This document shows, in pieces, positions 8,912 to 18,328 of a stretch of DNA of 64,000 nt. The stretch lies in NCBI GenBank assembly GCA_020161435.1, contig JAIUNV010000003.1, positions 514,567 to 578,566 of the forward strand. Reading direction: 5' to 3'. The DNA comes from Bacteroidota bacterium. GTDB lineage: Bacteria > Bacteroidota > Bacteroidia > Chitinophagales > Chitinophagaceae. Under the pieces are notes generated by a model. That model worked only from the letters and a program-made list of their open reading frames with translations, ran no database searches and had not been told where the DNA came from. Numbering within the stretch: position 1 is the stretch's first letter; every line of letters starts with the position of its first letter. A program made the translations under genes and the position numbers.

Positions 8912-9898
8912 CTAAACTGTTGAATCGTCTAAAGGAAAACGGATGGTAAAAATACTACCCTGTGGCACATTGTCGGTTATTTCTACCGTGCCATCGTGCC
9001 GCTCGGCAATGCGCTTTACCAGGTACAAACCCAAGCCTGTGCCCTTGGTGTTTCTGGTTTGCTCATTGCCCATGCGGTAAAACTTATCAAATACTTTTTT
9101 CTTTTCTTCTGCCGGAATGCCCTTGCCCTGATCGGCTACTCTCAATTTGGCTACCTGATTTTTGAGCTTCAGCGAAACATCAATGGTACTGTTTTTTGGC
9201 GCATACTTCATGGCATTATCAATGAGGTTGTTGAGCAACAACCGAATCAAAAACGGATCGCCATACACCCATATTTGCGGTTGCACTGTACACGAAAAAT
9301 CACGGTCAGGAAAACGCATGTTGTACTGGTCTACAATATCATTCACCAACTGATCGAGGGAAAATCGTTCTTGCTGTGCACTTTGCTGACCACTATCAAA
9401 ACGGGAGGCCAGCAAAATATTATCGCACAAATCGTTGAGTCGTTCGGTTTCGTTGAGGGTCATTTGCAAGAGCCTGTCCCGTTGTGCATCGTCGAGCTTG
9501 CGGCGTTGCATGGTTTCAATGTTGAGGCGGGCAACAGCAATCGGAGTTTTCAATTCATGCGTCACCGCCATCATAAAATTTTGCTGCTGCTGGCCCAATC
9601 GTAAATACCTTCTCGTGGCTAAATACACAAACAACGCACCTACCCAAATGAGCAACATAAAAATGATGCCCTCGCCTACATACTGACCATGCTTTCGACG
9701 TTGATAATCGAGCACATCTGCTTTACGGGCAGCATAGTTTGCTTCAGCAGGGTTCAGCTCCGATAAACGCAGCAGAGCCATGTCGTTGTTTTGCTGATCG
9801 AGGCTTACAAACCACCACACCAAAGCGGCCATAATGTAGGCCAGCAAAAACCAGAAAATGACCGTAACAAAGGCGAGTTTCTTTTTTGCTGATTGCAT
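8912..9898 (-). CDS. Two-component sensor histidine kinase
   Basis: An inner-membrane kinase that phosphorylates the adjacent OmpR-type regulator. Two membrane helices (about 10-32 and 76-96) enclose a short periplasmic loop of about 45 residues, too small for a classical sensor domain. The HisKA domain carries phospho-acceptor His114 in AVTHELKTP, and the HATPase_c domain has its N, G1 and G2 boxes (LLNNLIDNAMKYA, VADQGKGIP, GTGLGLYLVKRI). No HAMP domain is obvious. This overall form is common in Bacteroidota kinases. Confidence 0.93.
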   Translation of the reverse strand: MQSAKKKLAFVTVIFWFLLAYIMAALVWWFVSLDQQNNDMALLRLSELNPAEANYAARKADVLDYQRRKHGQYVGEGIIFMLLIWVGALFVYLATRRYLRLGQQQQNFMMAVTHELKTPIAVARLNIETMQRRKLDDAQRDRLLQMTLNETERLNDLCDNILLASRFDSGQQSAQQERFSLDQLVNDIVDQYNMRFPDRDFSCTVQPQIWVYGDPFLIRLLLNNLIDNAMKYAPKNSTIDVSLKLKNQVAKLRVADQGKGIPAEEKKKVFDKFYRMGNEQTRNTKGTGLGLYLVKRIAERHDGTVEITDNVPQGSIFTIRFPLDDSTV

Positions 9899-9930
9899 AC
9901 ACTCAGGTGTTGAAGAAAATGTGGATGCGA

Positions 9931-10419
9931 TTATTCGGCCACGGGCTCAACCCGTATGCCGGCCTGCAGTATATGCGGCAGCGGATCGATGCGCATTTGC
10001 TGTTGCAGGGTAAATTCTATACTGCCGGTTTTATTAAATTTTACAGGCCGTGGCAGCAAGAGCACCCGGCGTTCAAAAATATCATCCATACCTACGCCCA
10101 GCCATTTGTCGCTGGCGGCCAACGGCAGGTCGAAGGCTTGTGTACGCATGCTATCCTGCGGATTGCGAATGCCCACATTCAACCAGATATTTCTGTAGGG
10201 ATAACTATTGCTGTGCCGCAGCACTACAAATACTCTGTAATAGCGGGTGGTATCAGTAATATCGAACTTATAGGTTGGCACAAAACTGCGCTGCCATTGG
10301 GCACCGGGTATATTGGTCAATCTCTCGTACAACTCCACTTGTTTGCAACTGCACAACAGCAAAGTCGTTACGAGCAAACTCAGCACACTTATCTTCCAGT
10401 TGATTCTTCTCTGCATCAT
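9931..10419 (-). CDS. gldH: Gliding motility lipoprotein GldH
   Basis: A lipoprotein of 162 residues with an N-terminal signal and lipobox (LLVTTLLLCSC). The body matches the GldH pattern in Bacteroidota: CKQVELYERLTNIPGAQW, then DITDTTRYYRVFVVLRHSN, then YPYRNIWLNVGIR. GldH is required for surface gliding in Flavobacterium johnsoniae, but homologues occur in non-gliding species too, so motility is not implied. It lies 18 bp downstream of yicC on the same strand. Confidence 0.85.
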   Translation of the reverse strand: MMQRRINWKISVLSLLVTTLLLCSCKQVELYERLTNIPGAQWQRSFVPTYKFDITDTTRYYRVFVVLRHSNSYPYRNIWLNVGIRNPQDSMRTQAFDLPLAASDKWLGVGMDDIFERRVLLLPRPVKFNKTGSIEFTLQQQMRIDPLPHILQAGIRVEPVAE

Positions 10420-10437
10420 GTGGTATTGCCAAATGGC

Positions 10438-11325
10438 TTACAAAATATTCAATACCTGTTCTTTGGCTTTTTCCAGTTCGTCTTTCATCAGCACTACCGA
10501 TTTCTGAATTTCAGCATCGTTGGCTTTAGAACCGGTGGTATTTATTTCGCGGCCTATTTCCTGCAAAATAAAACCAAGCTTTTTGCCCTTGGCAGGATCG
10601 GGCTCAGCCAAAATGCTGAAGAAATAATCGCAGTGATTGTTGAGGCGCACCAGTTCTTCGCTGATGTCAATTTTTTCGATGTAGTAAATGAGTTCCTGTT
10701 CCAGGCGGTTGGCATCTACGTTTTCCTTCCCCACCCATTCTTCGAGTTTACGTTCGAGGGTTTCTTTCAAACGCACTTGTCTTTGTGGTGCCAGTACCGC
10801 TATCTCCTGTGCCAGCTGCCCTATGTTTTGAATGCGGGTGCTGATGTCTTGCTGCAATACGGCACCTTCTTCAGCACGGTGTTGCAATACATCGTTTACC
10901 GCCAGTTCAATGGTTTGCATCACCATTTGCCAGCTGGCATCATCGAGCACTTCGTTTTGTGGTGTTACCACTTCGGGTAGTTTCAACAGTGCCCCGAGTA
11001 TTTGTGAGGTATCGAGGTTGAGCTCCTGTGCCAGCCCACTGATATTTTGATAGTAAAAACGGATGAGATCGGGGTTGATACTGACGGGTTTACTGGCACC
11101 ATTCATTTTGAGGGTAATGGAGCAGTCCACACTGCCGCGTTGCAATTTGCCCGAAATAAAATTGCGGATATCGAACTCAAAAGATTTGAGCAATGGCGGC
11201 AGTTTCAGGTTCATGTCGAACTGTTTGCCATTCAGCGATTTTATTTCGACCAGTACATGGTTTTCGCCGGCTGATTTTTCGGCACGGCCAAAGCCTGTCA
11301 TGGAGTGCAAAGCATTTTCAATCAT
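10438..11325 (-). CDS. yicC: YicC family endoribonuclease
   Basis: YicC-family proteins are endoribonucleases affecting RNA turnover. The N-terminal signature (HSMTGFGRAEKSAGE, then VEIKSLNGKQFDMNLKLP) and the C-terminal DUF1732 region (GKKLGFILQEIGREINTTGSKAND) are both clear. The start is set at 11325 (MIENALHSMTGFG). A longer frame to 11406 runs back through the terminator of the SusE-like gene and is rejected. Length, 295 residues, fits the family. Downstream gldH is probably co-transcribed. Confidence 0.92.
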   Translation of the reverse strand: MIENALHSMTGFGRAEKSAGENHVLVEIKSLNGKQFDMNLKLPPLLKSFEFDIRNFISGKLQRGSVDCSITLKMNGASKPVSINPDLIRFYYQNISGLAQELNLDTSQILGALLKLPEVVTPQNEVLDDASWQMVMQTIELAVNDVLQHRAEEGAVLQQDISTRIQNIGQLAQEIAVLAPQRQVRLKETLERKLEEWVGKENVDANRLEQELIYYIEKIDISEELVRLNNHCDYFFSILAEPDPAKGKKLGFILQEIGREINTTGSKANDAEIQKSVVLMKDELEKAKEQVLNIL

Positions 11326-11374
11326 AGTGCGGTAAAAATAAGGCAAACGGCTGTCGGGCCAGCATGTTGCACAA

Positions 11375-11403
11375 GAAAACGGCCCACCCCATTGGGCAGG
11401 CCG
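11375..11403 (-). terminator. Intrinsic terminator of the starch-type locus
   Basis: On the minus strand CGGCCTGCCC-AATG-GGGTGGGCCG forms a 10-bp stem with two G-U pairs, followed by TTTTCTT. It sits 26 bp after the stop codon of the last SusE-like gene and before the yicC start. Confidence 0.75.
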
Positions 11404-11428
11404 CATCCGTTATGTATCGTACCAATTG

Positions 11429-12568
11429 TTATTGCTTGGTAAGGGTGTATGTCATTGTGTAGAAGTTCACCTGGATTTTATACGTTCCGCTTGATGGAAC
11501 TGAAATTGCACCAGGGTCATTGCCACCACCATAGTTATATCCCAATTCACCGTCTTTTGAGCCTTTGCCAAATTGAGGTTGCCATTGAGACACTTGAGAA
11601 ATAAATTTCACATTAGCGCCGCCAGTTAAAGTTTGAGTGCCTTCGAAAACCCATGGACTTACACGTGTCAGATATTGTGATTTCAATGTAGTATTTGAGT
11701 TTACATTATCCCAACCACCTGCTGTAGCATCACCAATAGTATAGATACTGTCAGGCAAAGCTACACTTGAGGACACCTTAAATTTTCCTTTTTGAAAATC
11801 AAATACCAGCTTGTACCAACCATCTACCGGAGGTGCAGGGAAATTGTCTCTCAGTTCGCTACCGAAATCGCCACCTTCCCACAAGCCAGCCAAATCACCT
11901 TTGGCTACAGAGTACTTGCCCCACTGTCCGTTTTCGGGCAGAATGAGGTATGAAGCACCACCAAAGAGATTGAATACGCCACCAAACGTCGTCTCATCAA
12001 TTCTGCTTAATTCTTGTGATGGCACAGGAACCGGATTTGACCAGCCACCCTGTGTAGCATCACCTATAATAAACAGTTTACCGCTGGCAGGCAACACCAC
12101 TTTAGGTGGAATTTTATACGGCGTAACTTTCAGGGTTACTACGTTGCTGTTGTACTGCTCGTTGTTGTTGCGGTACGAAGAAATGACCCGCACATCTACA
12201 GAGTATTGCTTATTGAATTCAAAGCCATAGTTCAACAACATGGTGTTGAGGTCTTTGGCAATGAGGCTATAAGAACGAACCGCATTAATCTCAATAGAAT
12301 TGGCCTTGCTGAAGTTGCGACCTGCAGAGTCGATTTGCAACACATACTTGTAGCTGCTGGAATCGGTAGAGTACAAGGGACTGGTCCAGCTGAACGTTAC
12401 TGCGGTTTTGTTGCTGTCTGCAGCAGTAGGCGCAATAGTGGTAGCTGAAGCAGACAACACCGTGGCTGTGCCCTTGGCATAGTAAGGCAGGTTATCGGTC
12501 TTCTCGCAAGAAGCCAAACCAACCACCAATGCCAGTGCCGCCAGTTGTATTTTTTTGAAAAGTTTCAT
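11429..12568 (-). CDS. SusE/SusF-like outer-membrane glycan-binding lipoprotein (distal copy)
   Basis: A surface lipoprotein presumed to bind alpha-glucan next to the SusCD pore. The lipobox is VGLASC near residue 20. The SusE N-domain follows (FSWTSPLYSTDSSSYKYVLQ), then two starch-binding-like modules with similar openings: KLFIIGDATQGGWSNPVPV at about 165-185 and SIYTIGDATAGGWDNVN at about 275-292. At 379 residues it has one module more than the gene upstream, as SusF has more than SusE in the classical Bacteroides sus operon. It is the last gene of the locus, 28 bp after the preceding gene, and is followed by a terminator. Confidence 0.85.
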   Translation of the reverse strand: MKLFKKIQLAALALVVGLASCEKTDNLPYYAKGTATVLSASATTIAPTAADSNKTAVTFSWTSPLYSTDSSSYKYVLQIDSAGRNFSKANSIEINAVRSYSLIAKDLNTMLLNYGFEFNKQYSVDVRVISSYRNNNEQYNSNVVTLKVTPYKIPPKVVLPASGKLFIIGDATQGGWSNPVPVPSQELSRIDETTFGGVFNLFGGASYLILPENGQWGKYSVAKGDLAGLWEGGDFGSELRDNFPAPPVDGWYKLVFDFQKGKFKVSSSVALPDSIYTIGDATAGGWDNVNSNTTLKSQYLTRVSPWVFEGTQTLTGGANVKFISQVSQWQPQFGKGSKDGELGYNYGGGNDPGAISVPSSGTYKIQVNFYTMTYTLTKQ

Positions 12569-12596
12569 GATTCAAAATTTTTTGGTTGAACAGGCA

Positions 12597-13430
12597 TTAT
12601 TGACGGGTGATAGAAAAGCGTCCGGTTTGGAAATCAACTACCAGTTTGTACGTTCCATCAGCTGCTGGCACTTTAATGTCGCCACCACCTCTGCGCAGTT
12701 TATCGCCTTCGGCAATGTTTTCATTGTTGTTGCCATCAAAACCATACTTTTCGCCCCAGTCGCCATTTACTGGCAAAAAGAGAATGCTACCACCAGCTGT
12801 CAACGGAATAGTGATTTCATATTTGGTGTTGCTGATTTTGGTGAATTCCTGGTTGGCAGGTACCGGGTTGCTCCAACCGCCGGGTGTAGCACCACCTACC
12901 AAAAACAGTTTGCCAGATGCTGGCGGAATAACAGCAGGAGGAGGACTGTATGGCTTAGCGGTAAAGGTTACCACGTTGCTCTCCAGTTGTACTGAACTGT
13001 TGCGCAGTGAAGAGATAACACGTGCCTGGAATGTATAGCTGCGATCTGGAGCCAGGTTCATAAAGTTGGCGCCGCTCAACAACACGTTGAGATCATACAC
13101 TGTGTATGATTTCGCCAGGTCGTTAGAGATAGCCACCACTCCTTTAGACGCACTGCCGAAATTGGCACCCAGGGTATCAATTTCCAACCGGTAGTTTACA
13201 TCATGTGAGCTAATACCGGTGGTAAAGCTGTAGTTAGGATTGGTCCAACGGAAGCCGATGGCCAAATCCTGCTCTTTGGTGGGATCGAGCACCGGAGCCG
13301 TGTTGCTGAGTGAAAGCACCGGAGCCGTACCGCCTTCAAAAAAGACTTTGGCGTCTTTCTTTTCGCAGCCGGCAAGCGCAAACACAGCGAGAGCTACTCC
13401 CATGTATATGTAGTGAATGAGCCGTTTCAT
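12597..13430 (-). CDS. SusE-like outer-membrane glycan-binding lipoprotein (proximal copy)
   Basis: A lipoprotein of 277 residues with lipobox ALAGC. The SusE N-domain (about 35-165) ends SNVVTFTAKPYSPPP, and one C-terminal binding module starts KLFLVGGATPGGWSNPVP. Both domains are clearly related to those of the next gene, so the pair likely arose by duplication. Gene order susC-susD-susE-susE/F supports a role in polysaccharide capture at the cell surface. The ligand is inferred to be starch-like from the GH13 gene of the same locus. Confidence 0.85.
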   Translation of the reverse strand: MKRLIHYIYMGVALAVFALAGCEKKDAKVFFEGGTAPVLSLSNTAPVLDPTKEQDLAIGFRWTNPNYSFTTGISSHDVNYRLEIDTLGANFGSASKGVVAISNDLAKSYTVYDLNVLLSGANFMNLAPDRSYTFQARVISSLRNSSVQLESNVVTFTAKPYSPPPAVIPPASGKLFLVGGATPGGWSNPVPANQEFTKISNTKYEITIPLTAGGSILFLPVNGDWGEKYGFDGNNNENIAEGDKLRRGGGDIKVPAADGTYKLVVDFQTGRFSITRQ

Positions 13431-13492
13431 AGTTGCAATTTTTGTGGTTTTCTTTTAAGAAATCGTCATCAACCATTTAGGTGTCCGACGGC

Positions 13493-15079
13493 TTAGTATC
13501 CGGTGTTTTGTTTAAGGTTCGGATTGGCAGAAATATCGATGGAAGGAATGGGGTACAAATTGTACTTCGCATCAACAGCAGTACCGTTTCTTACACCCCC
13601 TTTCCAAGCCCACAAATACGTGTTCGTGGTAAACTGTCCAAAGCGGATCAGGTCGGTACGACGATGACATTCCCACATCAGTTCACGACCTCTTTCATCA
13701 ATCAGGTAAGGCAGGGTGAGCTCTACAGATGCTGCAGCGGCAGGATCGTTGGGGCGAGCCCTGCGAGCCAATGCCTGCAGGTAACCAACAGCTGTGGAAG
13801 TAGAACCACCAGTACCACCACGAAGTACGGCTTCAGCATAAATCAGATAGATTTCTGCCAGGCGGAAAACCGGAAAATCGATATCGGCAAATGTGCCACC
13901 AGCATCCATGTTGGGTGCTGCAGCGCCGGTCTTGGTTTTGTTGGTAAACTTGGTGCTGCTGTAGCCTTTTCTGGCATCGCCCAGCAATACATCCATGGTT
14001 TTGGTTTGGCCTGTTGTCCAAAACTGACCGCGAATGTCTTGAGCGTTGAACTTATCTACAAACTGCTCGGTAATGCGGATACAATCCCAGGTACCATTGC
14101 TACCACTTACGCTACCCGGTACACCTGCAGGGCCATGCACCAGGAAGGTAGTGCCGCTGTAAGATTGTGTATTGGTACCGTCGTAGCGAATGGTCCAGAT
14201 GAACTCATTGGTGAGTGTATGGTTGTCGGCCAGCATCAGCTCATTGTAATTGCTGTGCAAAGTGTAACCAGCACCAATTACTCTGTTGGCATAAGTGATG
14301 GCTTCTGTATACTTGGCAGCGCCGGTATATACTTGAGCGTTGAGATACAAACGAGCCAGCAATGACCAGGCAGCAGCTTTATCAGCACGGCCTGCAGGTG
14401 CAGCTTTGGGTTCATTCAAATCGGCTTCAACAGCTTTCAGCTCATTTTCGATGTAGGTAAACAGTTCTGCACGGGTAATTTGCTTGGGCAATACACCACT
14501 ACCGATCTGGTAGTTTTCATCGGTAAATGGAACGTTACCAAAGTTGTCGAGCAGTATCCAGTAAGCATAAGCTCTTACAAAACGGGCTTCTGCACGGAAC
14601 TTGCGGATTTCAGCAGCATCTGCGCCACCAATACCACGGTCAGACAGTTTTGCATCAGAAGCTTCTTTGATGAAGTTGTTGCACAGAGTAACAATGAAGA
14701 AGCTACGGTAATACAAACCGGCAACTACCTGAGTGCTGGGCGACCATTCCATTTGGTGAATGCCAATGGGGTCGGTATTGCCACTGTAGGTCCAGCCAGC
14801 TTCGTCGGTAGACAAGCACTGCAGGTACCAGAGAACACGCAAGAAGCCGGTGTTACCTTCATCACTTACAATTTCGCCGGGAATGTCTCTGGAAGGGCTG
14901 CCCGTAACCGCCATGCTGGCGTATACTTTAGCCATGGCTTGCTTATAACCGGCAGCCGTAGCAAACACCTTTTCGTTGGTGATGTCATTGGTAGGTGTGA
15001 GGTCAAGCTTCTTTTGACAGGCCTGCATCATACCCAAAACAGCCACCAGTAAGATCCATATTTTATTATTGATTTTCAT
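13493..15079 (-). CDS. susD: SusD/RagB family outer-membrane lipoprotein
   Basis: SusD lipoproteins form the lid of the SusC pore and bind the incoming oligosaccharide. The signal peptide and lipobox (VLGMMQAC) are present. The TPR-rich SusD fold is recognisable from VRAYAYWILLDNFGNVPFTDE at about 170-190, the AAWSLLARLYLNAQVYT helix, and the C-terminal family motif (LPYLIDERGRELMWECHRRTD) ending in the usual NPNLKQNTGY. At 528 residues it has normal length. It lies 24 bp downstream of susC. Confidence 0.93.
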   Translation of the reverse strand: MKINNKIWILLVAVLGMMQACQKKLDLTPTNDITNEKVFATAAGYKQAMAKVYASMAVTGSPSRDIPGEIVSDEGNTGFLRVLWYLQCLSTDEAGWTYSGNTDPIGIHQMEWSPSTQVVAGLYYRSFFIVTLCNNFIKEASDAKLSDRGIGGADAAEIRKFRAEARFVRAYAYWILLDNFGNVPFTDENYQIGSGVLPKQITRAELFTYIENELKAVEADLNEPKAAPAGRADKAAAWSLLARLYLNAQVYTGAAKYTEAITYANRVIGAGYTLHSNYNELMLADNHTLTNEFIWTIRYDGTNTQSYSGTTFLVHGPAGVPGSVSGSNGTWDCIRITEQFVDKFNAQDIRGQFWTTGQTKTMDVLLGDARKGYSSTKFTNKTKTGAAAPNMDAGGTFADIDFPVFRLAEIYLIYAEAVLRGGTGGSTSTAVGYLQALARRARPNDPAAAASVELTLPYLIDERGRELMWECHRRTDLIRFGQFTTNTYLWAWKGGVRNGTAVDAKYNLYPIPSIDISANPNLKQNTGY

Positions 15080-15103
15080 AACAATAGTATTTCGGTGGTT
15101 GAA

Positions 15104-18070
15104 TTAAAAATCAAGGTTTACAGAAAGCGAGAAAATGCGTGGGCGTGGGTACAGGTTGTTGTCGATACCACCACCGTGTTCAGGATCGGTGCCCTTGTAC
15201 TTCGTAACTGTAAACACGTTTTGTACAGCCGCATTTACACGCAGAGAAGTGCCATTCTTCATCACTTTACCAAAGTTGTACCCTACAAACAGGTTGTCCA
15301 TTCTCAGGAATGAAGCATTCTGTACGTAGTAATCACTCATCATGGCGATGTCGTTGCCACCTCTGAATGCTGTTGTCGTATAGTTGGTAGAAGCGTTGCC
15401 CAGTACATAGTTGCCCAATACCTGATTGAGGCGACCACGGTTGGCAAACGTACCGTTGAATACGTAGTTGCCCAGGCTGGCACGCAGTACTGTTCCGGCA
15501 GTCCACTTCTTCCAGTTTACATTGGTACTGAAACCAAACAACCAGCTGGCTACGGCACTGTGGCGCAGGTAGCGGTCGTTATCGTTGATGATGCCATCTC
15601 TGTTTCTGTCTTCAAACAGCCCTTCAATGGGGTTGCCCCAGCTGTCATAAATCTGCTGATAGAGATAGAAAGTATTACGAGAATAACCTACAGAATGCAT
15701 TTGCACAAAACCGTTAACACCTTCTGAACCACCAGTAGGTAAGCCTTTGTAAGTAGGATCATCAGGTACGACAGTCAGGTTCAAAATCTTGTTTTCATTG
15801 TAGGTAGCGTTCATGTTTACATCCCAGCTGAAATCTTTCTTCTTAATGATGGTGCTGCTGAGGGTCATTTCTACACCACGGTTTTCGAGGCTACCAATGT
15901 TAGCCAGTACAAACGGGCTAAAGTTGGTACCGGTGGCTTGAGGAACACTGTTCAGCAGGTCGCGGCTTTCACGCTTGTAGAAATCAACACTACCAGTAAT
16001 ACGGCCATCAAAAAATCCGAAGTCCAAAGCGGCGTTGTAGCTCACCAGTTCTTCCCACTTCAGGCCACCGTTGTAGCCAAAGGGTCCGTAGGTAAGTACA
16101 TATTCATTACCCAACTGATAAGCAGAGCTAAGACCACCCAAGCCATAACGGGCCTGATAATCGTAGTTGCCGATACCATCCTGCTGGCCAGTTTTACCAT
16201 AACCAACACGCACTTTCAAATCGCTAACCACTTTGCTGTTCTTCAGGAAGGCTTCGTTGGCAATGCTCCAGGCCACACCCACAGATGGGAACCAGCCCCA
16301 ACGGTTTTCTTTAGCGAAACGGCTTGAACCATCACGACGCAAAGTAGCGGTGAGGAAGTAGCGGCTATCATAGTTGTACAGCAAACGACCCCAGTAAGAC
16401 ATGAGGGTGTTTTCGGGAATATCATACGCAAAGTTGGGAGGCGTAGAACCTACAATGGTATCCTTGTTGGCATTCAAACCACGGTAGAAGAAGTTCTTCG
16501 TCCAGAAATTGTTGTAAGAATAACCAGCGGTGAAATCAACACGGCTCTTAATAGATTTGAAATCTTTTGCATAGTTCAGATAGAAGTCTGCAATAGTGTT
16601 TCTGCGGATTTGCTGGTTTTGAGAGAAGCTACCTTTTTGGCGATACTGACTGGCAGCACTATCAGGCACTAAATAAGTGCCGGTGTTTTTAGCTACGTCG
16701 AAACCCAGGTTTACGTTGGCACGCAGTTCGGGCAGAAAATGAAACTTATAATCCAACTGCAGGTTACCAATAGCACGACGGGGCTTTTGATTGTCGAATG
16801 TTTGATACAGCATACCCAGTGGGTTGCGGCCGGCATTCAATTCTGGCAATCCGTCTACACCAACCCATTCCTGATAGCCGCCAAAGCGCTTACTGTTGCT
16901 GTATACAGGTTGTGTAGGATCGTAGTTGGCTGCAGAACCAATGGCACCTTCGTTGGCAAAACGAGTTTGCTGCATAGAGCCCTTCAGGTTCAAATCAACC
17001 TTCAGGTGATTGTCGAAGAAAGATGGGTTGAGGGCCAAAGCTGCAGAAGTACGCTGCAGGTGGTCGGTTTTGAGCAAACCGGTTTGATCGAGATAACCTA
17101 CAGAAAAACGGTAGGGCAAACCCACAATACCACCGCTCATGCTGATGTTGTTGTCGGTACCAAAACCAGTTTGGTAAATCACATCCTGCCAATCGGTGCT
17201 GGCAGTACCTACCTGACGTTTTTGGGTAGCATTACCCTGCATCGCTACAATAGCTCTTACCTGATCGGCATTGAGCAAATCGAGTTTTTTGGTAATGGTA
17301 GAAATAGAATTGACTGAACTGAAATTCACTTTCAGCTTGCCGCCCTTACCTTTTTTGGTGGTAATGATGATAACACCGTTGTTGGCACGAGAGCCGTAGA
17401 TAGCCGCTGCAGATGCATCTTTCAACACGGTATAGCTTTCAATGTCGTTGGCATTGATAAAGCTCAGCGGATTGGCAGCACCGGCTACGCCGTTGTTGTC
17501 CAGCGGCACACCGTCAATTACAATCAACGGGTCGTTGCTGGCAATGAGCGAAGAACCACCACGAATGCGGATGGTAGAACCAGCACCGGGACGACCACCG
17601 TTGGACGTGATTTGTACACCCGCCACCTTACCGGCAATCATTTGCTCGGGGGTAGTAATGTTACCTTTCTGGAAGTCTTTTGAAGAAACAGTAGACACGG
17701 CACCGGTCAGGTCTTTTTTACGTGCCGAACCATAACCAATCACCACCACTTCGTTCAATGCAGTTTTAACATTTTCCAGTGTCACAGTCATGGCTTCTTT
17801 AGTAGCAGGCATTTCTTTTGATAAATAGCCTACATACGTAAATACAAGGGTTGCTCCTGGCGTAGTGCGGAGCGAAAAGTTACCGTTACCATCGGTAGCG
17901 GTACCATTGGCAGTACCCTTTACAGCTACAGAAACCCCAATGAGCGGCGAACCGTCTTTAGAGTCACTCACTTTTCCGGATACCAAAATGGTTTCCTGGG
18001 CTGCAGCGGCAAAGCCGATGAGCAGCAATACAGGAATGACCATTCCTTTCAGCAGTCGTCGTAAGGTCAT
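15104..18070 (-). CDS. susC: SusC/RagA family TonB-linked outer-membrane transporter
   Basis: The TonB-dependent pore of the starch-type locus. The start at 18070 (MTLRRLLKGMVIPVLLLIGF...AQE) gives a good signal peptide; the longer frame to 18154 does not. A carboxypeptidase-like domain (VSGKVSDSKDGSPLIGVSVAVKG) is followed by the SusC motif LNEVVVIGYGSARKKDLTGA, the plug (TTPEQMIAGKVAGVQI, DASAAAIYGSRANNGVI) and a beta-barrel ending in NLDF with a terminal aromatic residue. At 988 residues it is full length. Upstream, 18216-18232 carries the shared inverted repeat and 18141-18152 a LacI-like site. Confidence 0.95.
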   Translation of the reverse strand: MTLRRLLKGMVIPVLLLIGFAAAAQETILVSGKVSDSKDGSPLIGVSVAVKGTANGTATDGNGNFSLRTTPGATLVFTYVGYLSKEMPATKEAMTVTLENVKTALNEVVVIGYGSARKKDLTGAVSTVSSKDFQKGNITTPEQMIAGKVAGVQITSNGGRPGAGSTIRIRGGSSLIASNDPLIVIDGVPLDNNGVAGAANPLSFINANDIESYTVLKDASAAAIYGSRANNGVIIITTKKGKGGKLKVNFSSVNSISTITKKLDLLNADQVRAIVAMQGNATQKRQVGTASTDWQDVIYQTGFGTDNNISMSGGIVGLPYRFSVGYLDQTGLLKTDHLQRTSAALALNPSFFDNHLKVDLNLKGSMQQTRFANEGAIGSAANYDPTQPVYSNSKRFGGYQEWVGVDGLPELNAGRNPLGMLYQTFDNQKPRRAIGNLQLDYKFHFLPELRANVNLGFDVAKNTGTYLVPDSAASQYRQKGSFSQNQQIRRNTIADFYLNYAKDFKSIKSRVDFTAGYSYNNFWTKNFFYRGLNANKDTIVGSTPPNFAYDIPENTLMSYWGRLLYNYDSRYFLTATLRRDGSSRFAKENRWGWFPSVGVAWSIANEAFLKNSKVVSDLKVRVGYGKTGQQDGIGNYDYQARYGLGGLSSAYQLGNEYVLTYGPFGYNGGLKWEELVSYNAALDFGFFDGRITGSVDFYKRESRDLLNSVPQATGTNFSPFVLANIGSLENRGVEMTLSSTIIKKKDFSWDVNMNATYNENKILNLTVVPDDPTYKGLPTGGSEGVNGFVQMHSVGYSRNTFYLYQQIYDSWGNPIEGLFEDRNRDGIINDNDRYLRHSAVASWLFGFSTNVNWKKWTAGTVLRASLGNYVFNGTFANRGRLNQVLGNYVLGNASTNYTTTAFRGGNDIAMMSDYYVQNASFLRMDNLFVGYNFGKVMKNGTSLRVNAAVQNVFTVTKYKGTDPEHGGGIDNNLYPRPRIFSLSVNLDF

Positions 18071-18140
18071 ACAATTCAGTTTTACAAGTTGAGATATATG
18101 TTGAGTAGAATTCAACCTAATGGAAGGCCAAGGCAAAAGG

Positions 18141-18152
18141 GCAATCGTTTTC
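18141..18152. promoter_or_regulatory. LacI-type operator-like site upstream of susC
   Basis: GCAATCGTTTTC matches the site before the amylase (GCAATCGTTTGC, 21327-21338) at 11 of 12 positions and resembles the perfect palindrome before susC2 (CAAACGTTTG). LacI-family operators typically have a central CG. No binding is shown; a short match could be chance. Confidence 0.3.
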
Positions 18153-18215
18153 ATGGCGTGGCTGGCAAATCGTTGTAATCAAGACACCCAGGTGTTGCAA
18201 TATGCTGCAACTAAG

Positions 18216-18232
18216 TGTGTATTTTTTACATG
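18216..18232. promoter_or_regulatory. Inverted-repeat operator TGTGTA-N5-TACATG upstream of susC
   Basis: TGTGTATTTTTTACATG lies 146 bp before the susC start. Two more copies with the same 17-bp layout precede the amylase gene (21357-21373) and the Nudix regulator gene (22226-22242). The spread over the three upstream regions of one locus marks it as a likely binding site of the Nudix-fold regulator. Confidence 0.6.
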
Positions 18233-18328
18233 GTAAATGTCCGTATTTTTCATTCACCCTTTTTATGACTTAAATCAGTTATAGCAGTGCGTCAGGTTAC
18301 GCAGCCGTTCGGCTGCAATTGTGTTTTG

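Noticed and set aside
9886..10980. 364-codon plus-strand frame across gldH and yicC
   Set aside because: It runs antisense through two well-supported genes and has an aromatic-rich, shadow-like composition.
18071..18154. N-terminal extension of susC to 18154
   Set aside because: The extra 28 residues have no signal character, and the start at 18070 gives a normal signal peptide.
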